Assembly: GCF_000429985.1 (NCBI RefSeq)
Contig: NZ_KE387014.1
Location: forward strand, 201,524-265,523
Origin: Maridesulfovibrio bastinii DSM 16055
GTDB lineage: Bacteria > Desulfobacterota > Desulfovibrionia > Desulfovibrionales > Desulfovibrionaceae
Direction of reading: 5' to 3'
DNA length: 64,000 bases
Both the position numbers and the translations under genes were made by a program. This document shows positions 27,667-37,728 of this stretch, piece after piece (within the stretch, counting starts at the first letter, position 1; every line of letters starts with the position of its first letter). Below the pieces are notes generated by a model that worked only from the letters and a program-made list of their open reading frames with translations, searched no databases and was not told where the DNA came from.

Positions 27667-28836
27667 ATGATCTGCAGCAAAGGCAAGTACTTTTTCACCT
27701 CTGAATCAGTAACTGAAGGCCACCCCGATAAAGTGGCCGACCAGATTTCAGATGCTATTCTCGACACCCTGCTTGAGCAGGACCCTAACTCAAGGGTAGC
27801 ATGCGAAACACTCGTTACCACCGGTATGGCTTTTATTGCCGGTGAAATCAGCACCAGCGGTTATGCCGATCTTCCGGCTATCGTTCGTGATACAATCCGC
27901 GAAATCGGATATGTAAATTCTGATATGGGCTTTGACGCTGACACATGCGCAGTGCTCTCTTCCATCGACAAACAGTCCGTCGACATTGCTCAGGGTGTAG
28001 ACCGTGAGTCCCCTGAGAGTCAGGGTGCCGGAGACCAGGGAATGATGTTCGGTTTTGCATGCAATGAAACCGACACTCTCATGCCTGCTCCTATTTACTG
28101 GTCCCACAAACTTTCCCGCAGATTGACAGAAGTCCGCAAAAACGGAGTTCTCAATTTCCTGCGTCCCGACGGAAAAACAGAAGTTTCTTTCGAATACTTT
28201 GATGGCAAGCCGGTTCGTATTGCAGATGTCGTTATCGCTGCACAGCATGACGAAGAAATCGGTCATCAGGACCTTTATGATGCAATCAAGAAAGAAGTTG
28301 TTCTGGCAACTCTGCCGGCAGAAATGATTGATGATAAGACCAAAATATACATCAATACCACCGGACGTTTTGTTATCGGCGGCCCAATGGGTGACTGCGG
28401 ACTGACCGGACGTAAAATCATTCAGGATACATACGGTGGAATGGGTAACCACGGTGGTGGTGCTTTCTCCGGTAAGGACCCGTCCAAAGTTGACCGCTCC
28501 GGTGCCTACATGACCCGCTACATTGCAAAAAATATTGTTGCAGCCGGTCTTGCTGAACGCGCTGAAGTTCAGGTTGCATACGCGATCGGTGTTGCTGAAC
28601 CTGTTTCAGTTCTGGCAACTTCACACGGCACTGGACAGGTTGATGATGAAACCCTGACCAAAGCTGTTAAAGAAGTATTCGATATGCGTCCCTGGTACAT
28701 TTCTGAAAGACTTGATCTTAGACGCCCCATCTACAAGCCTTCCGCATGTTACGGCCATTTCGGACGCAACAACCCGGACTTTACATGGGAAAAGACAGAT
28801 GCTGTAGACGATCTCAGAACCGCCTGCAAAATCTAA
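27667..28836 (+). CDS. metK: S-adenosylmethionine synthetase
   Basis: Makes SAM from methionine and ATP in the cytosol. Motifs: [18 protein letters not shown] (His19 at the active site), [16 protein letters not shown] and the glycine-rich [19 protein letters not shown] loop. The length of 389 aa is normal. AGGAGGA at about 27655-27661 is an excellent ribosome site. The upstream region contains a terminator and two small hairpins, and a strong terminator follows, so metK is probably a single-gene transcript with its own control. Confidence 0.97.
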   Translation: MICSKGKYFFTSESVTEGHPDKVADQISDAILDTLLEQDPNSRVACETLVTTGMAFIAGEISTSGYADLPAIVRDTIREIGYVNSDMGFDADTCAVLSSIDKQSVDIAQGVDRESPESQGAGDQGMMFGFACNETDTLMPAPIYWSHKLSRRLTEVRKNGVLNFLRPDGKTEVSFEYFDGKPVRIADVVIAAQHDEEIGHQDLYDAIKKEVVLATLPAEMIDDKTKIYINTTGRFVIGGPMGDCGLTGRKIIQDTYGGMGNHGGGAFSGKDPSKVDRSGAYMTRYIAKNIVAAGLAERAEVQVAYAIGVAEPVSVLATSHGTGQVDDETLTKAVKEVFDMRPWYISERLDLRRPIYKPSACYGHFGRNNPDFTWEKTDAVDDLRTACKI

Positions 28837-28855
28837 TTGATTTAAGTGCACAGAT

Positions 28856-28892
28856 AATCCCCGGCAGATTTTGTCTGCCGGGGATTTTTTTT
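28856..28892 (+). terminator. Rho-independent terminator after metK
   Basis: A perfect 13-bp stem, AATCCCCGGCAGA (28856-28868) with TCTGCCGGGGATT (28874-28886), is followed by a long T run. Confidence 0.93.
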
Positions 28893-28971
28893 GAAATTCT
28901 GACAAAAAACTGACAGCAATCATTACAACAATAAACTTGAATACCTTCGAACGGGCGTGTAAACCCAGCCC

Positions 28972-29178
28972 ATGAGCGATAATAAAGACGACAAACCATA
29001 TATGATGGAAGACGGAACTCTGGTTATCCCGTTTGCCTGTCCTGACCACAGCTACAAATACTGGAAAAAGGAAGGAAGAAAAATCTCGGAGATACTAACC
29101 GAGCTTAATGTGGATAAAGATCTCTGGAAAAAGTATACAACTGACCACTACCCGGAAGAAGAGAAGAAAGAGGAGTAA
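28972..29178 (+). CDS. Hypothetical protein, 68 aa
   Basis: The family is not recognised. It is a small, soluble, highly charged protein (Asp/Lys/Glu-rich at both ends) with an aromatic middle, CPDHSYKYWKKEGRKISEIL. There is no signal peptide. It lies about 80 bases after the metK terminator and 10 bases before the PAP2 gene, so it may be the first gene of a small operon with the PAP2 and glycosyltransferase genes. The ribosome site is weak. Confidence 0.6.
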   Translation: MSDNKDDKPYMMEDGTLVIPFACPDHSYKYWKKEGRKISEILTELNVDKDLWKKYTTDHYPEEEKKEE

Positions 29179-29188
29179 CCTGAGACTT

Positions 29189-29809
29189 ATGTATTCTTTT
29201 TTCAGACGTTATCCTGAAGCGCTCCATTGGATATTTGCTTCAGCTCCGCTTCTGCTTGTTCTGCTAATCTGCTTTTTTTCATTCGGATCAGAAAATGAAC
29301 TTATTTCCTTTTGCAGGATGCACAGCGCAGCTCATCCTGACCTTAAAAATTTCGCAGGACTGGTAACCAATTGGGGTAATGCTGTATTCTACCCTGTTTA
29401 TCTGTACTTTTTAATTTCAGGAATCAGGCAGAAAAAGAAATCACGCATTAAGTTCGCGCTGGTATTCCTGATAGTACAGCTTGTTGTAAGCCTGCTGCTG
29501 GTTCGCATTACCAAAATAGCCATAGGCAAACCACGCCCCTATGAAGGCGGGTTGTTCGAGCCTATGACCCATAAGGGTGCCTACCATTCCATGCCTTCCG
29601 GGCATACCAGTGAAATATACGGAGCCAGCATGCCTCTGGTTTTCCGCTACCGGGCATTCCTGCTGACCGCAGCCCTTGGAATTTTTGCCGCTCTTGTCGC
29701 TTTAAGCAGGATATACCTGACAAGGCACTACCCGAGTGATGTCTTCTGCGGCTGGATAATGGGTAGTTTTGCCGGATTTTCAATTCATCTACTGACTAAA
29801 GAGGATTAA
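29189..29809 (+). CDS. PAP2-family membrane phosphatase
   Basis: A 206-aa inner-membrane lipid phosphatase of the PAP2 type. The three-part active site is visible: KIAIGKPRP (KxxxxxxRP), PSGHT and SRIYLTRHYPSD (SRxxxxxHxxxD). About six hydrophobic segments surround it. Substrates of such enzymes include phosphatidic acid, undecaprenyl diphosphate and lipid A phosphates. It directly precedes an ArnT-like glycosyltransferase (one base between stop and start), which favours an envelope-lipid or lipid A role, but this is inference. I choose ATG 29189 because an AGGAG lies at 29171-29175 and the longer reading adds a basic stretch overlapping the preceding gene. Confidence 0.88.
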   Translation: MYSFFRRYPEALHWIFASAPLLLVLLICFFSFGSENELISFCRMHSAAHPDLKNFAGLVTNWGNAVFYPVYLYFLISGIRQKKKSRIKFALVFLIVQLVVSLLLVRITKIAIGKPRPYEGGLFEPMTHKGAYHSMPSGHTSEIYGASMPLVFRYRAFLLTAALGIFAALVALSRIYLTRHYPSDVFCGWIMGSFAGFSIHLLTKED

Positions 29810-29810
29810 T

Positions 29811-31451
29811 ATGCGCAATGATTCTGCTTCCGGGATATGGAATATTCTGGAACGCCATCCGTGGATAACTCTATTTATAATTATGGCCGTCCAATCCATG
29901 TTCGCACTGGATTACCGCGCCTTGTGGTTTTCTGATGAAGTAAGACATGCCGATGTCTACCATCAGATGATAAATGCCGGGCACTGGATTGTCCTGCATC
30001 TCAACGGAGTTCCATACCCTGATAAACCACCAGTATATTTCTGGTTCTTATATCTGCTTGATTCAATAGTACCGATAGGCGAGCCGGGACTCTTTTTTCT
30101 GGGATCGGCTATCTCCGCTCTGATTTTCCTGTTCTCCACAGTAGCTCTTGCCAAAACACTTGGATTTAACCGGAAAACAACATTCGCAAGCGGGATGGTT
30201 CTCGTCACAAATATCTTTTTTGTCGGGATAGCCCATTATTCCAGAATGGATCTCATGTTTTCCAGCATGATTATCTGGGCTAATATCTGCTTTTTTAAAA
30301 GCTTTGAAACCGAGAACAACCGTAAATGGATAATCAGCGCCTTCATCATCATGGGTGTGGCAACGCTTACCAAAGGACCACTGGGACTGATATTTCCTCT
30401 CCTCACTTCCTTTGTGTACCTGATCTGGAAAGGCCGGATAAGCGCTTTAAAAAACAAAGCTTTTCTAAAAGGCCTGCTGATTCTTATAGCAATTTTGCTT
30501 GTCTGGATAATCGGGGCCGTTATAACTGACGGTACAGCCTTCATTCATAACATTTTCTATAAGCAGATTTACGAACGTGCTGTAAGCTCATTCCACCATG
30601 AAGAACCGTGGCAGTATTATTTTATCGCCCTGCCACTGGCATGGCTGCCCTGGACCATGGCAATATTCTCAGTGCCGCTGCACAGACTTCTGAGCATAGG
30701 ACACTGGTATGATATACTGAAATCACGTAAAAATTCCGCAACAAACGGACGTGACTGGGCATGGATCATGCTGATCAGCGGTTTCATCCTGCTCAGCTGC
30801 CTCAGCATCAAAGTTCTTATCTACATAATGCCTCTTTTCGCGCCTCTTTCAATACTGACTGCCCGGGGATTGATGGAAGATGAAAACGGTAAAACAGGAA
30901 TAAACAGCAGACGAATCTGGGTCTGCGTGGGTTGTATATACTTACTGCTCGCCGTAGCAGCACCCTTTGCAGAAATATTCCTGCCTTTCAAAACCCATAT
31001 CAAAGGTCTCGGATTCACAACCCTTATTCTCGGTGTCGGCGGAGTCTTAATGCTGCGCTGCAGAAACAAAGGGGTCAGAACCGGTCTTCTTATTATGGCC
31101 CTGACAATGACCGTCTGGATTCAACCACTGGCCAAAATAACTCTGCCATCAATGGATAACCTGATGAGCCCCAAACAGACTGGAGAAATCATCAGGGAAT
31201 ACCACGAAAAAGGATACTATCCACTGGCTCACAAAATGTATTCCGGCATCTTTTCATATTACGCCGGAACAAATATCAAAGAAATAAGTGACTATCAGAA
31301 AATAGACGATATCCTTAACAATAAAGAAAAAGTAATTCTGGTTATGCAGAAAAAATATTATGACAGATGGAAGGACAAACCTGCCGGAATAAAGGTCATC
31401 CATGAACAGTTTATATCCGACAGACCATACGTTCTTATTGTCAAAGAATAG
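29811..31451 (+). CDS. ArnT/PMT-like (GT83) membrane glycosyltransferase
   Basis: A 546-aa polytopic inner-membrane protein with about 12 hydrophobic segments, the size of ArnT. The first periplasmic loop carries the acidic pair typical of this fold (LWFSDEVRHADV), followed by PYPDKPPVYFWF, equivalent to the family's KPPLYYW motif. Family members move a sugar from an undecaprenyl-phosphate carrier to lipid A or protein. The genes for making aminoarabinose are not in the window, so the donor sugar is unknown. It is translated together with the PAP2 gene just upstream and has its own terminator. Confidence 0.87.
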   Translation: MRNDSASGIWNILERHPWITLFIIMAVQSMFALDYRALWFSDEVRHADVYHQMINAGHWIVLHLNGVPYPDKPPVYFWFLYLLDSIVPIGEPGLFFLGSAISALIFLFSTVALAKTLGFNRKTTFASGMVLVTNIFFVGIAHYSRMDLMFSSMIIWANICFFKSFETENNRKWIISAFIIMGVATLTKGPLGLIFPLLTSFVYLIWKGRISALKNKAFLKGLLILIAILLVWIIGAVITDGTAFIHNIFYKQIYERAVSSFHHEEPWQYYFIALPLAWLPWTMAIFSVPLHRLLSIGHWYDILKSRKNSATNGRDWAWIMLISGFILLSCLSIKVLIYIMPLFAPLSILTARGLMEDENGKTGINSRRIWVCVGCIYLLLAVAAPFAEIFLPFKTHIKGLGFTTLILGVGGVLMLRCRNKGVRTGLLIMALTMTVWIQPLAKITLPSMDNLMSPKQTGEIIREYHEKGYYPLAHKMYSGIFSYYAGTNIKEISDYQKIDDILNNKEKVILVMQKKYYDRWKDKPAGIKVIHEQFISDRPYVLIVKE

Positions 31452-31473
31452 CTGTTATTAAATTCCAGACCCT

Positions 31474-31512
31474 AAGCCTGAAACTGAAGTTATCTCAGTT
31501 TCAGGCTTTTTT
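31474..31512 (+). terminator. Rho-independent terminator after the glycosyltransferase
   Basis: A perfect 14-bp stem, AAGCCTGAAACTGA (31474-31487) with TCAGTTTCAGGCTT (31495-31508), is followed by T residues. Confidence 0.92.
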
Positions 31513-31668
31513 ATTACGATTTCACATTCACAGATAATTCAGCATTTCCAAAAGCAGATGCCCGTGGTATTATAAAACAAATCCAATCCGGCAGTTCTAT
31601 AACAGTTGCGATGTAGGGATAAGATTTATGAAATTGTTTATCCTATTAATTTCAATCGGGTAGAGCAG

Positions 31669-32883
31669 ATGACTGACATAAAAAAGATTCTCTTTATTGA
31701 TGATGAAGTTGACCAGTTGAAATCAATGCGTGTTCTGCTGCACAGGAAGAGAAAGGAATGGGAAACTCATTTTATTTCAGATGGAAATGAAGCCTTAGAG
31801 CTTCTCAACAAAGAAAAATTCGATATGGTTGTAACCGACCTGCGAATGCCTGAAGTTACCGGATATGAAGTCCTGTCCCAGATAAAAAAAATTCAGCCCG
31901 GTGCTATTCGTTTTGTCCTCTCAGGATACTCCGACCCCAACCAGATATTAAGAGCGGCTAAAGATGCTCACCAGTTTTTAAGCAAACCATGCTCACCGGA
32001 ACATCTCACAGAATCAATTGAACGAAGTCTTAAATTACAAAAAATTATTTTAAATGAAAATGTTGCGCATGCAATAGCCTCGCTTGACGAGCTTCCTACT
32101 CTGCCGGAACTATACATTCAGCTTGAAAAAGAATTGAAGTGTGAAGATGCCTCGGTAAACAGAATCGGAGAGCTGATCGGCAGCGACCCGGCAATGACCG
32201 CAAGCATCATGAAAATAGTTAACTCATCTTTTTTCGGTATATACAGTAAAGTTTCGTCTCCGGTAAAAGCGGTGACTCTCCTTGGGCTGAACACCATCAA
32301 AGGTCTGGTTCTTGGGGTTCATCTCTTCGGCAGGGTTGAAGATGTTCACAAGGATTTTTCAATTCAACTGCTTGGTGAGCACTGCCAGTTCACAGCTCTG
32401 CTGGCGCGGGAAATAGTAAATATGGAAGAAGGCGGACGAGAAATGGCTGAACAGGCTTTTCTCGCCGGATTCCTGCATGATCTGGGTAAACTCATCCTGT
32501 TTGCGGCATTCCCGGAAAAATATGAAAAAGTTCTGAACTTATTAAATCACGAACAGATTTCCACCTGTGACGCTGAATCACAGATTATGGGCTTCAGCCA
32601 TGCTGAAGTTGGAGCCTATCTTCTGGCATTATGGGGATTTGATGTTCCGGTTGTTGAAGCTGTGTACAGCCACCATGATCCATCCCGGCTCATGAGCTTT
32701 GAATTCTCACCCGGAGTCGCTGTGCATATTGCAAACTCTTTTGAGCATGAACTGAGAACCAAGCACCAAGATTACAATCCCCACCTACTGGCCGCCCAAT
32801 GGCTGGAAGAGGGAGAATATGCGATAAAACTACCGCGTATGCTTGAAAAATGCGCCGCAAAAATTGATCAGGACTCGGAATAG
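31669..32883 (+). CDS. Response regulator with HDOD output domain
   Basis: A 404-aa protein: an N-terminal receiver (KKILFIDDEVDQ and the phospho-acceptor region MVVTDLRMPEVTGYE, ending with the conserved Lys in FLSKPCSPE) and a C-terminal HDOD domain (from about residue 138: LDELPTLPELYIQLEKEL, with FLAGFLHDLGKLILFA). HDOD domains resemble HD phosphohydrolases but usually lack catalytic activity and act in signal-dependent regulation. ATG 31669 begins the receiver exactly; a longer reading from 31606 adds an unrelated stretch. No partner kinase is adjacent, although a hybrid kinase lies 2 kb downstream beyond nadE. Confidence 0.91.
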   Translation: MTDIKKILFIDDEVDQLKSMRVLLHRKRKEWETHFISDGNEALELLNKEKFDMVVTDLRMPEVTGYEVLSQIKKIQPGAIRFVLSGYSDPNQILRAAKDAHQFLSKPCSPEHLTESIERSLKLQKIILNENVAHAIASLDELPTLPELYIQLEKELKCEDASVNRIGELIGSDPAMTASIMKIVNSSFFGIYSKVSSPVKAVTLLGLNTIKGLVLGVHLFGRVEDVHKDFSIQLLGEHCQFTALLAREIVNMEEGGREMAEQAFLAGFLHDLGKLILFAAFPEKYEKVLNLLNHEQISTCDAESQIMGFSHAEVGAYLLALWGFDVPVVEAVYSHHDPSRLMSFEFSPGVAVHIANSFEHELRTKHQDYNPHLLAAQWLEEGEYAIKLPRMLEKCAAKIDQDSE

Positions 32884-32942
32884 ATAACTTTTAACAAGTT
32901 GATTTATTTTATTAATGTTCAAATTTTAATTTTAGTAGAGCT

Positions 32943-32980
32943 AAAAAAAAGAGCCCATCCTTTTTTTAAAAAGGATGGGC
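32943..32980 (-). terminator. Rho-independent terminator for nadE (minus strand)
   Basis: GCCCATCCTTTTT (32953-32965) pairs perfectly with AAAAAGGATGGGC (32968-32980). The eight A residues at 32943-32950 become the U-tract when read on the minus strand. Confidence 0.87.
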
Positions 32981-33009
32981 AGATAATTTATAATATTGCG
33001 AACTAAATT

Positions 33010-34662
33010 CTATCCCCTGAAGCGGCAGGCTATCGGCATTCTCCAGCCTGTTCCGAATGCTCTGGAAGTAATTTTCAATCCCGGTGCAGCCTGTTTACGC
33101 TTGAATTCCGAAAATTTAACAAGCCTCAAAACCTTGGCAACAACTTCAGGATCAAAACCTGTTTCAGCGATGATCTCATCTTCAGACCTGTAATATTCAA
33201 TTCTCAATTCCAGTATTCTATCAAGTATATCGTAGGGCGGCAGCGAATCTTCATCTTTCTGATCAGGACGAAGTTCGGCAGATGGCGGCTTTGAAATTAC
33301 TGACGGTGGAATTATTTCTCCACGTCCAAGGGTATTAAGCCAGCGGCAGACATCAAAAACAATGGACTTAAAAAGATCGGAAATAACAGCAAGCCCTCCT
33401 GCCATATCTCCATAGATAGTACAGTATCCGACAGCCAGCTCACTTTTGTTACCGGTTGTCAGCAGCAAGGCTCCAAGTTTATTGGAAACTGCCATCACGA
33501 TATTTCCCCTGATTCTGGACTGAATATTTTCCTCGGCTACATTAGGCGGCAGTCCCTTGAAGACTGGTTCAAGAGCCTGTTCAAATCCGTCCATAAGGCT
33601 GTTTATAGCTATTGTATGGGTTTTGATGCCGAGATTTGCAGCCAGTGCCAGAGAATCATCAACACTGCCTTTGCTTGAATAAGGGGAAGGCATCAGAATA
33701 CCAAGTACGTTTTCAGCACCCAGAGCTTCTACCGCTACAGCAGCAGTAAGCGAAGAATCTATTCCGCCTGAAAGCCCAATGACCGCATTAGTGAACCCTG
33801 TTTTGGCCATATAATCGCGAACACCGCAGACCATAGCCCGCCATGCTTCAGATTCTTTGGAAAAATCATCTTCTTCTATGCGCCCTTCGGACATTTTATC
33901 GGTATCAATTATAAGAATATCTTCTTTAAAACCGTAAGCCCTTGCAGCTAGTTGTCCGTCCTTACCAAAAACGCAGCTCCTCCCGTCAAAAACCAGATCA
34001 TCGTTTCCACCGACCTGATTGGCATAGCAGACAGGAACACTGTATTTTCCCGCAATATCGCCCAGCAGTGCTTCGCGCTCCTTCTGTTTGCCGATATTAA
34101 AAGGAGAGGCGGAAAGGTTAACTATAATTTCCGCTCCGGCTTCAACCAAAATGGAAACAGGATTGCCGGAATAGCGTTTATTTCCTTTAATATCACGATC
34201 GTTCCAGACATCCTCACATATAGTTATTCCGACACTGGTACCATCGGTTTCAAAAATATTTACATCTTTGGATGGCTCAAAATATCTCTGCTCGTCAAAA
34301 ACATCATAGGTTGGCAAAAGCCATTTGTAATATGCCCTGCCCTTTTCACCTTTTTTAACAACCCATGCAGTGTTTTTCAGCGGGTTGCCGTCACAGTTAT
34401 TGTTACGGTCCACCCCCCCTACAATAAGGGTCACTCCATCAGGAAGAGCCGAGGAGAGTTTATCCACTGCACCTCTGCATTTTTCAACAAAAGAGGAGTT
34501 CAGCAGTAAATCACGCGGCGGATATCCGGTAACTGCCAGTTCCGAGGCCACACACAACTGTGCTCCATCCGCTGCCGCCTTATTAATAGCGGAAACCAGC
34601 CTATCAAAATTGCCTTCAACATCTCCGACAGTAAAATTCAACTGCAAAAGGGCTATCTTCAT
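33010..34662 (-). CDS. nadE: Glutamine-dependent NAD+ synthetase
   Basis: Converts nicotinic acid adenine dinucleotide to NAD+ with ATP and glutamine. The N-terminal nitrilase-type glutaminase domain has the full Glu-Lys-Cys triad (Glu41 in ASELAVTGYPPRDL, Lys113 in YYKWLLPTYD and Cys149 in TICEDVW). The C-terminal synthetase has the ATP-pyrophosphatase loop SGGIDSS (298-304). The length of 550 aa fits the two-domain form. It is convergent with the REC-HDOD gene and divergent from the hybrid kinase gene. Confidence 0.95.
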   Translation of the reverse strand: MKIALLQLNFTVGDVEGNFDRLVSAINKAAADGAQLCVASELAVTGYPPRDLLLNSSFVEKCRGAVDKLSSALPDGVTLIVGGVDRNNNCDGNPLKNTAWVVKKGEKGRAYYKWLLPTYDVFDEQRYFEPSKDVNIFETDGTSVGITICEDVWNDRDIKGNKRYSGNPVSILVEAGAEIIVNLSASPFNIGKQKEREALLGDIAGKYSVPVCYANQVGGNDDLVFDGRSCVFGKDGQLAARAYGFKEDILIIDTDKMSEGRIEEDDFSKESEAWRAMVCGVRDYMAKTGFTNAVIGLSGGIDSSLTAAVAVEALGAENVLGILMPSPYSSKGSVDDSLALAANLGIKTHTIAINSLMDGFEQALEPVFKGLPPNVAEENIQSRIRGNIVMAVSNKLGALLLTTGNKSELAVGYCTIYGDMAGGLAVISDLFKSIVFDVCRWLNTLGRGEIIPPSVISKPPSAELRPDQKDEDSLPPYDILDRILELRIEYYRSEDEIIAETGFDPEVVAKVLRLVKFSEFKRKQAAPGLKITSRAFGTGWRMPIACRFRG

Positions 34663-34852
34663 TCTTTTTCGATACCGTCCTTATTCATTTATGGAAGTCG
34701 TTTATTAACCTTTGAAAAAATCTTTGTCCAACCCGTACCTCCCGTAAAAGCAGGATTTAAAATCAGTTTCCTTGCATAGGTGATTACAGAGTGTTATTAT
34801 CGCTAAAGTTGAAAATTTATCTAACCGACCTTTTGAATACAGGTATTAAAAT

Positions 34853-37621
34853 TTGAAATTTCTCCAAAGAGGAAAAATACAAAACAGGATTACTTTTATA
34901 ATCCTGATAATTTCTGCTGTAACGTTCATCGTATCAGCTGCTTATGACTATACAATTATGAGCAGAAATATGCTTGATGAGCTGAACAACAAGGCAGATA
35001 CGCTGATTGAAAGACTCTCGGAATCCTTGATTACTCCTCTATGGAATGTTGATCAGGCCGCACTGAACAGAATTATTATCTCCGAAATGGAGGATAAAAG
35101 AATTCAGGCTATTCTGGTTACGGAAGATAACAATCACAACATCTTTGCCGGAAAAGTCAGAAATTCCGAAGCCGAGATTGAAGATTTCAAACGCTGGCCT
35201 TCCGGCGATCTTATAACAAGAAAATCTGTAATAACAGTGCTTAGGCAACCTATTGGCTCTGTAGAAGTCTTTTTAACCAAAAAATATATCCAGCAGGAAT
35301 TGCTAAACTCCCTGTTTAAATCACTTCTGCGCACCATGATTATGGTTGTTCTGCTTATGGTGAGCATATTCATCACCCTGCGTAAAATTCTGCTCGTTCC
35401 TATGATGCAGCTCTCAAGGACTGCGGAAATTATATCAAAGGAAAAAGACTACAGTGTCAGGATGAAGGAATACCATTCAGGAGAAATGGGTAAATTTATT
35501 CGCAATTTCAATAACATGCTTGAGCAGATTCAAGATCAGGACAGTAAACTTAAAGAATATTCGAAACAACTGCAGCAAAAAGTACAGCAAAGTAATGAAC
35601 ACCTTGAAAACAGCTATAAAGAGCTGAAAATAACCAACGAAAAACTTAAACAGGCCAGAGATACGGCCGAAACAGCATCAAGATCGAAAAGTGAATTTCT
35701 GGCTAACGTCAGCCACGAAATCCGTACTCCCATGAATGCCATTATCGGCATGACTGATCAGGTTTTGACCACAGAACTGACCCACAGGCAACGCGCCAAC
35801 CTTAAAGTTGTACAGAATTCAGGGCGAACACTGCTCCATTTGATAAACGACATACTCGATTTTTCAAAAATTGAAGCAGGAAAAATGGAGCTTGAAGAGG
35901 TAAATTTCGATCTTTATCAGATGATAAATGATGTCTCTGATCTTTTCGTAGATCAGATGAATACCTCAAAAACAGAACTGATTATTGATATTTCACCCGA
36001 AGTTCCCAAAAGAATTATCGCTGACCCCCTGCGCTTAAGACAGGTGATAGTGAACCTCACGGCCAATGCGGTAAAATTCACTAACGAGGGTGAAATAACC
36101 ATCGGTATTTCCGTTGAACGCAGTCAGCCCAGAAGTGTCGAGCTGCTCTTTTCCATCAAGGATACCGGTATAGGTATCCCTAAAGAAGCACAGGAAAATC
36201 TTTTCAAAGCATTTACTCAGGCTGATGGGTCGACAACCAGAAAATATGGCGGAACAGGTCTCGGACTTACAATTTCTAAAAAAATTGTAAATCTCATGAA
36301 TGGCCAGATTTGGGTCAAAAGTACACAGGGAGTCGGAAGTACTTTCTTCTTCACCGGTGAATTCATGCGCGCACCGGAAGCCAGTGTCTCCAATTATCAA
36401 CTCCCGGATTCCCTGAAAGATTCAACGGCTCTTATTATTGAGGACAACATCGGGGCGCGAAACGTTGTAAAAAGATATCTGGAACAGTTTGGAATAAAAT
36501 CTGAAGCAACTTCCTCGGCAGAACAGGGTATCGAATTAATAGATAAAAAGTCAGAAAGTGAACCTTATAAATTTGTTATTATGGACCTGAGCCTGCCCGG
36601 CATGAGCGGGGCTGACGCTTCAAAAATGATTAGAGAATCATATTCGTCAGCAACTCTGCCTATAATACTGATCACCGCAACGGAGCTTGGTGAAGCAATC
36701 TCCAAAGCAAGCCGCAGCGGCATCAATAAAATTCTGACCAAACCTTTACGTCAGTCTATTCTTTTTGACGTAATCATGGATATTTTCGGCCACGGTGAAC
36801 AAAAAGAACCCCAGAAAGAAAAGGCCGTGGAGATTCCCGAAGAATTCTCCGGCTATAAAGCTCTTCTTGTTGAGGATAATCCTGTAAACAGGCAGGTCGC
36901 CATTCAGATTCTTGAAAGCTCGGGACTTGAAATTGAAACATCTGAAAACGGACTACAGGCCCTATCAAGGATTCGTGAATCAGACTTTGACATTGTGCTT
37001 ATGGATATCCAGATGCCTGAGATGGACGGATATGAAGCTACGAAGATGATCCGCACCCAGCTCGGATTGAAAGATCTGCCCATAATTGCAATGACAGCCC
37101 ATGCCATGCGCGGCGACCGTGATAAGTGCCTTTCAGCCGGTATGAATGATTACATCCCCAAACCGATAGACCGGGAAACACTTTTTAATTCTATCCGCTA
37201 CTATCTCAAGGGCAAAGAATCATCCCGCTCACGCAAAATGGCCACAGCGGAAAAGGCAGATGATGAACTTTCAAAATACACGGAAATAGCAGTCCATGAA
37301 GCTCTAAACCGTATCGGCGGAAATATGAGTACTCTGATAACAATTATGATGAGTTTTCTGGACTACAATAAAGATTTTGCCCCAAAAATGGAAGAAATGC
37401 TTGATCAGGGCAGGCTCGATGAAGCCGGTGATTTTGCACACACTTTAAAAGGATCAGCTGCGAACCTTTCAGCATTTAAACTTAGTGCCGCAGCCAAAAG
37501 ACTTGAAAAAGCCTGCAAGGAAAGAAATAAGATTGAAGCTGAAGAAGCCTTTCAGGAGACTGTAAGAAGATTCGAAAAATACAGTATTGATGCCATGAAG
37601 TTGAAAGAGGACCAATCCTGA
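34853..37621 (+). CDS. Membrane hybrid histidine kinase HAMP-HisKA-HATPase-REC-REC-Hpt
   Basis: A 922-aa sensor. Two membrane segments (about residues 14-36 and 158-180) enclose a periplasmic sensor region of roughly 120 residues that contains ITPLWNVDQ. HAMP and coiled coil follow, then HisKA with His near 288 (LANVSHEIRTPMNAIIG), HATPase (DTGIGIP and GGTGLGLTIS), receiver 1 (VIMDLSLPGMSG, Asp near 579), receiver 2 (IVLMDIQMPEMDG, Asp near 718) and Hpt (FAHTLKGSAANL, His near 863). All phosphorelay residues look intact. The start is TTG 34853 with only a weak ribosome site. No output regulator is adjacent, so the phosphate must go elsewhere. The signal is unknown. Confidence 0.92.
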   Translation: MKFLQRGKIQNRITFIILIISAVTFIVSAAYDYTIMSRNMLDELNNKADTLIERLSESLITPLWNVDQAALNRIIISEMEDKRIQAILVTEDNNHNIFAGKVRNSEAEIEDFKRWPSGDLITRKSVITVLRQPIGSVEVFLTKKYIQQELLNSLFKSLLRTMIMVVLLMVSIFITLRKILLVPMMQLSRTAEIISKEKDYSVRMKEYHSGEMGKFIRNFNNMLEQIQDQDSKLKEYSKQLQQKVQQSNEHLENSYKELKITNEKLKQARDTAETASRSKSEFLANVSHEIRTPMNAIIGMTDQVLTTELTHRQRANLKVVQNSGRTLLHLINDILDFSKIEAGKMELEEVNFDLYQMINDVSDLFVDQMNTSKTELIIDISPEVPKRIIADPLRLRQVIVNLTANAVKFTNEGEITIGISVERSQPRSVELLFSIKDTGIGIPKEAQENLFKAFTQADGSTTRKYGGTGLGLTISKKIVNLMNGQIWVKSTQGVGSTFFFTGEFMRAPEASVSNYQLPDSLKDSTALIIEDNIGARNVVKRYLEQFGIKSEATSSAEQGIELIDKKSESEPYKFVIMDLSLPGMSGADASKMIRESYSSATLPIILITATELGEAISKASRSGINKILTKPLRQSILFDVIMDIFGHGEQKEPQKEKAVEIPEEFSGYKALLVEDNPVNRQVAIQILESSGLEIETSENGLQALSRIRESDFDIVLMDIQMPEMDGYEATKMIRTQLGLKDLPIIAMTAHAMRGDRDKCLSAGMNDYIPKPIDRETLFNSIRYYLKGKESSRSRKMATAEKADDELSKYTEIAVHEALNRIGGNMSTLITIMMSFLDYNKDFAPKMEEMLDQGRLDEAGDFAHTLKGSAANLSAFKLSAAAKRLEKACKERNKIEAEEAFQETVRRFEKYSIDAMKLKEDQS

Positions 37622-37728
37622 ACAGAATGCTTGAAATTTCCGGTACTTTGATGCAACTAACAAATATCAATTCGAGAGCATAAATACATTCACCGACCGT
37701 AAGGTCATCAGGAACAAGGGATTCATGC

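Noticed and set aside
27790-28452. 220-codon open frame antisense to metK
   Set aside because: It is fully inside metK on the other strand, with no ribosome site and no recognisable domain.
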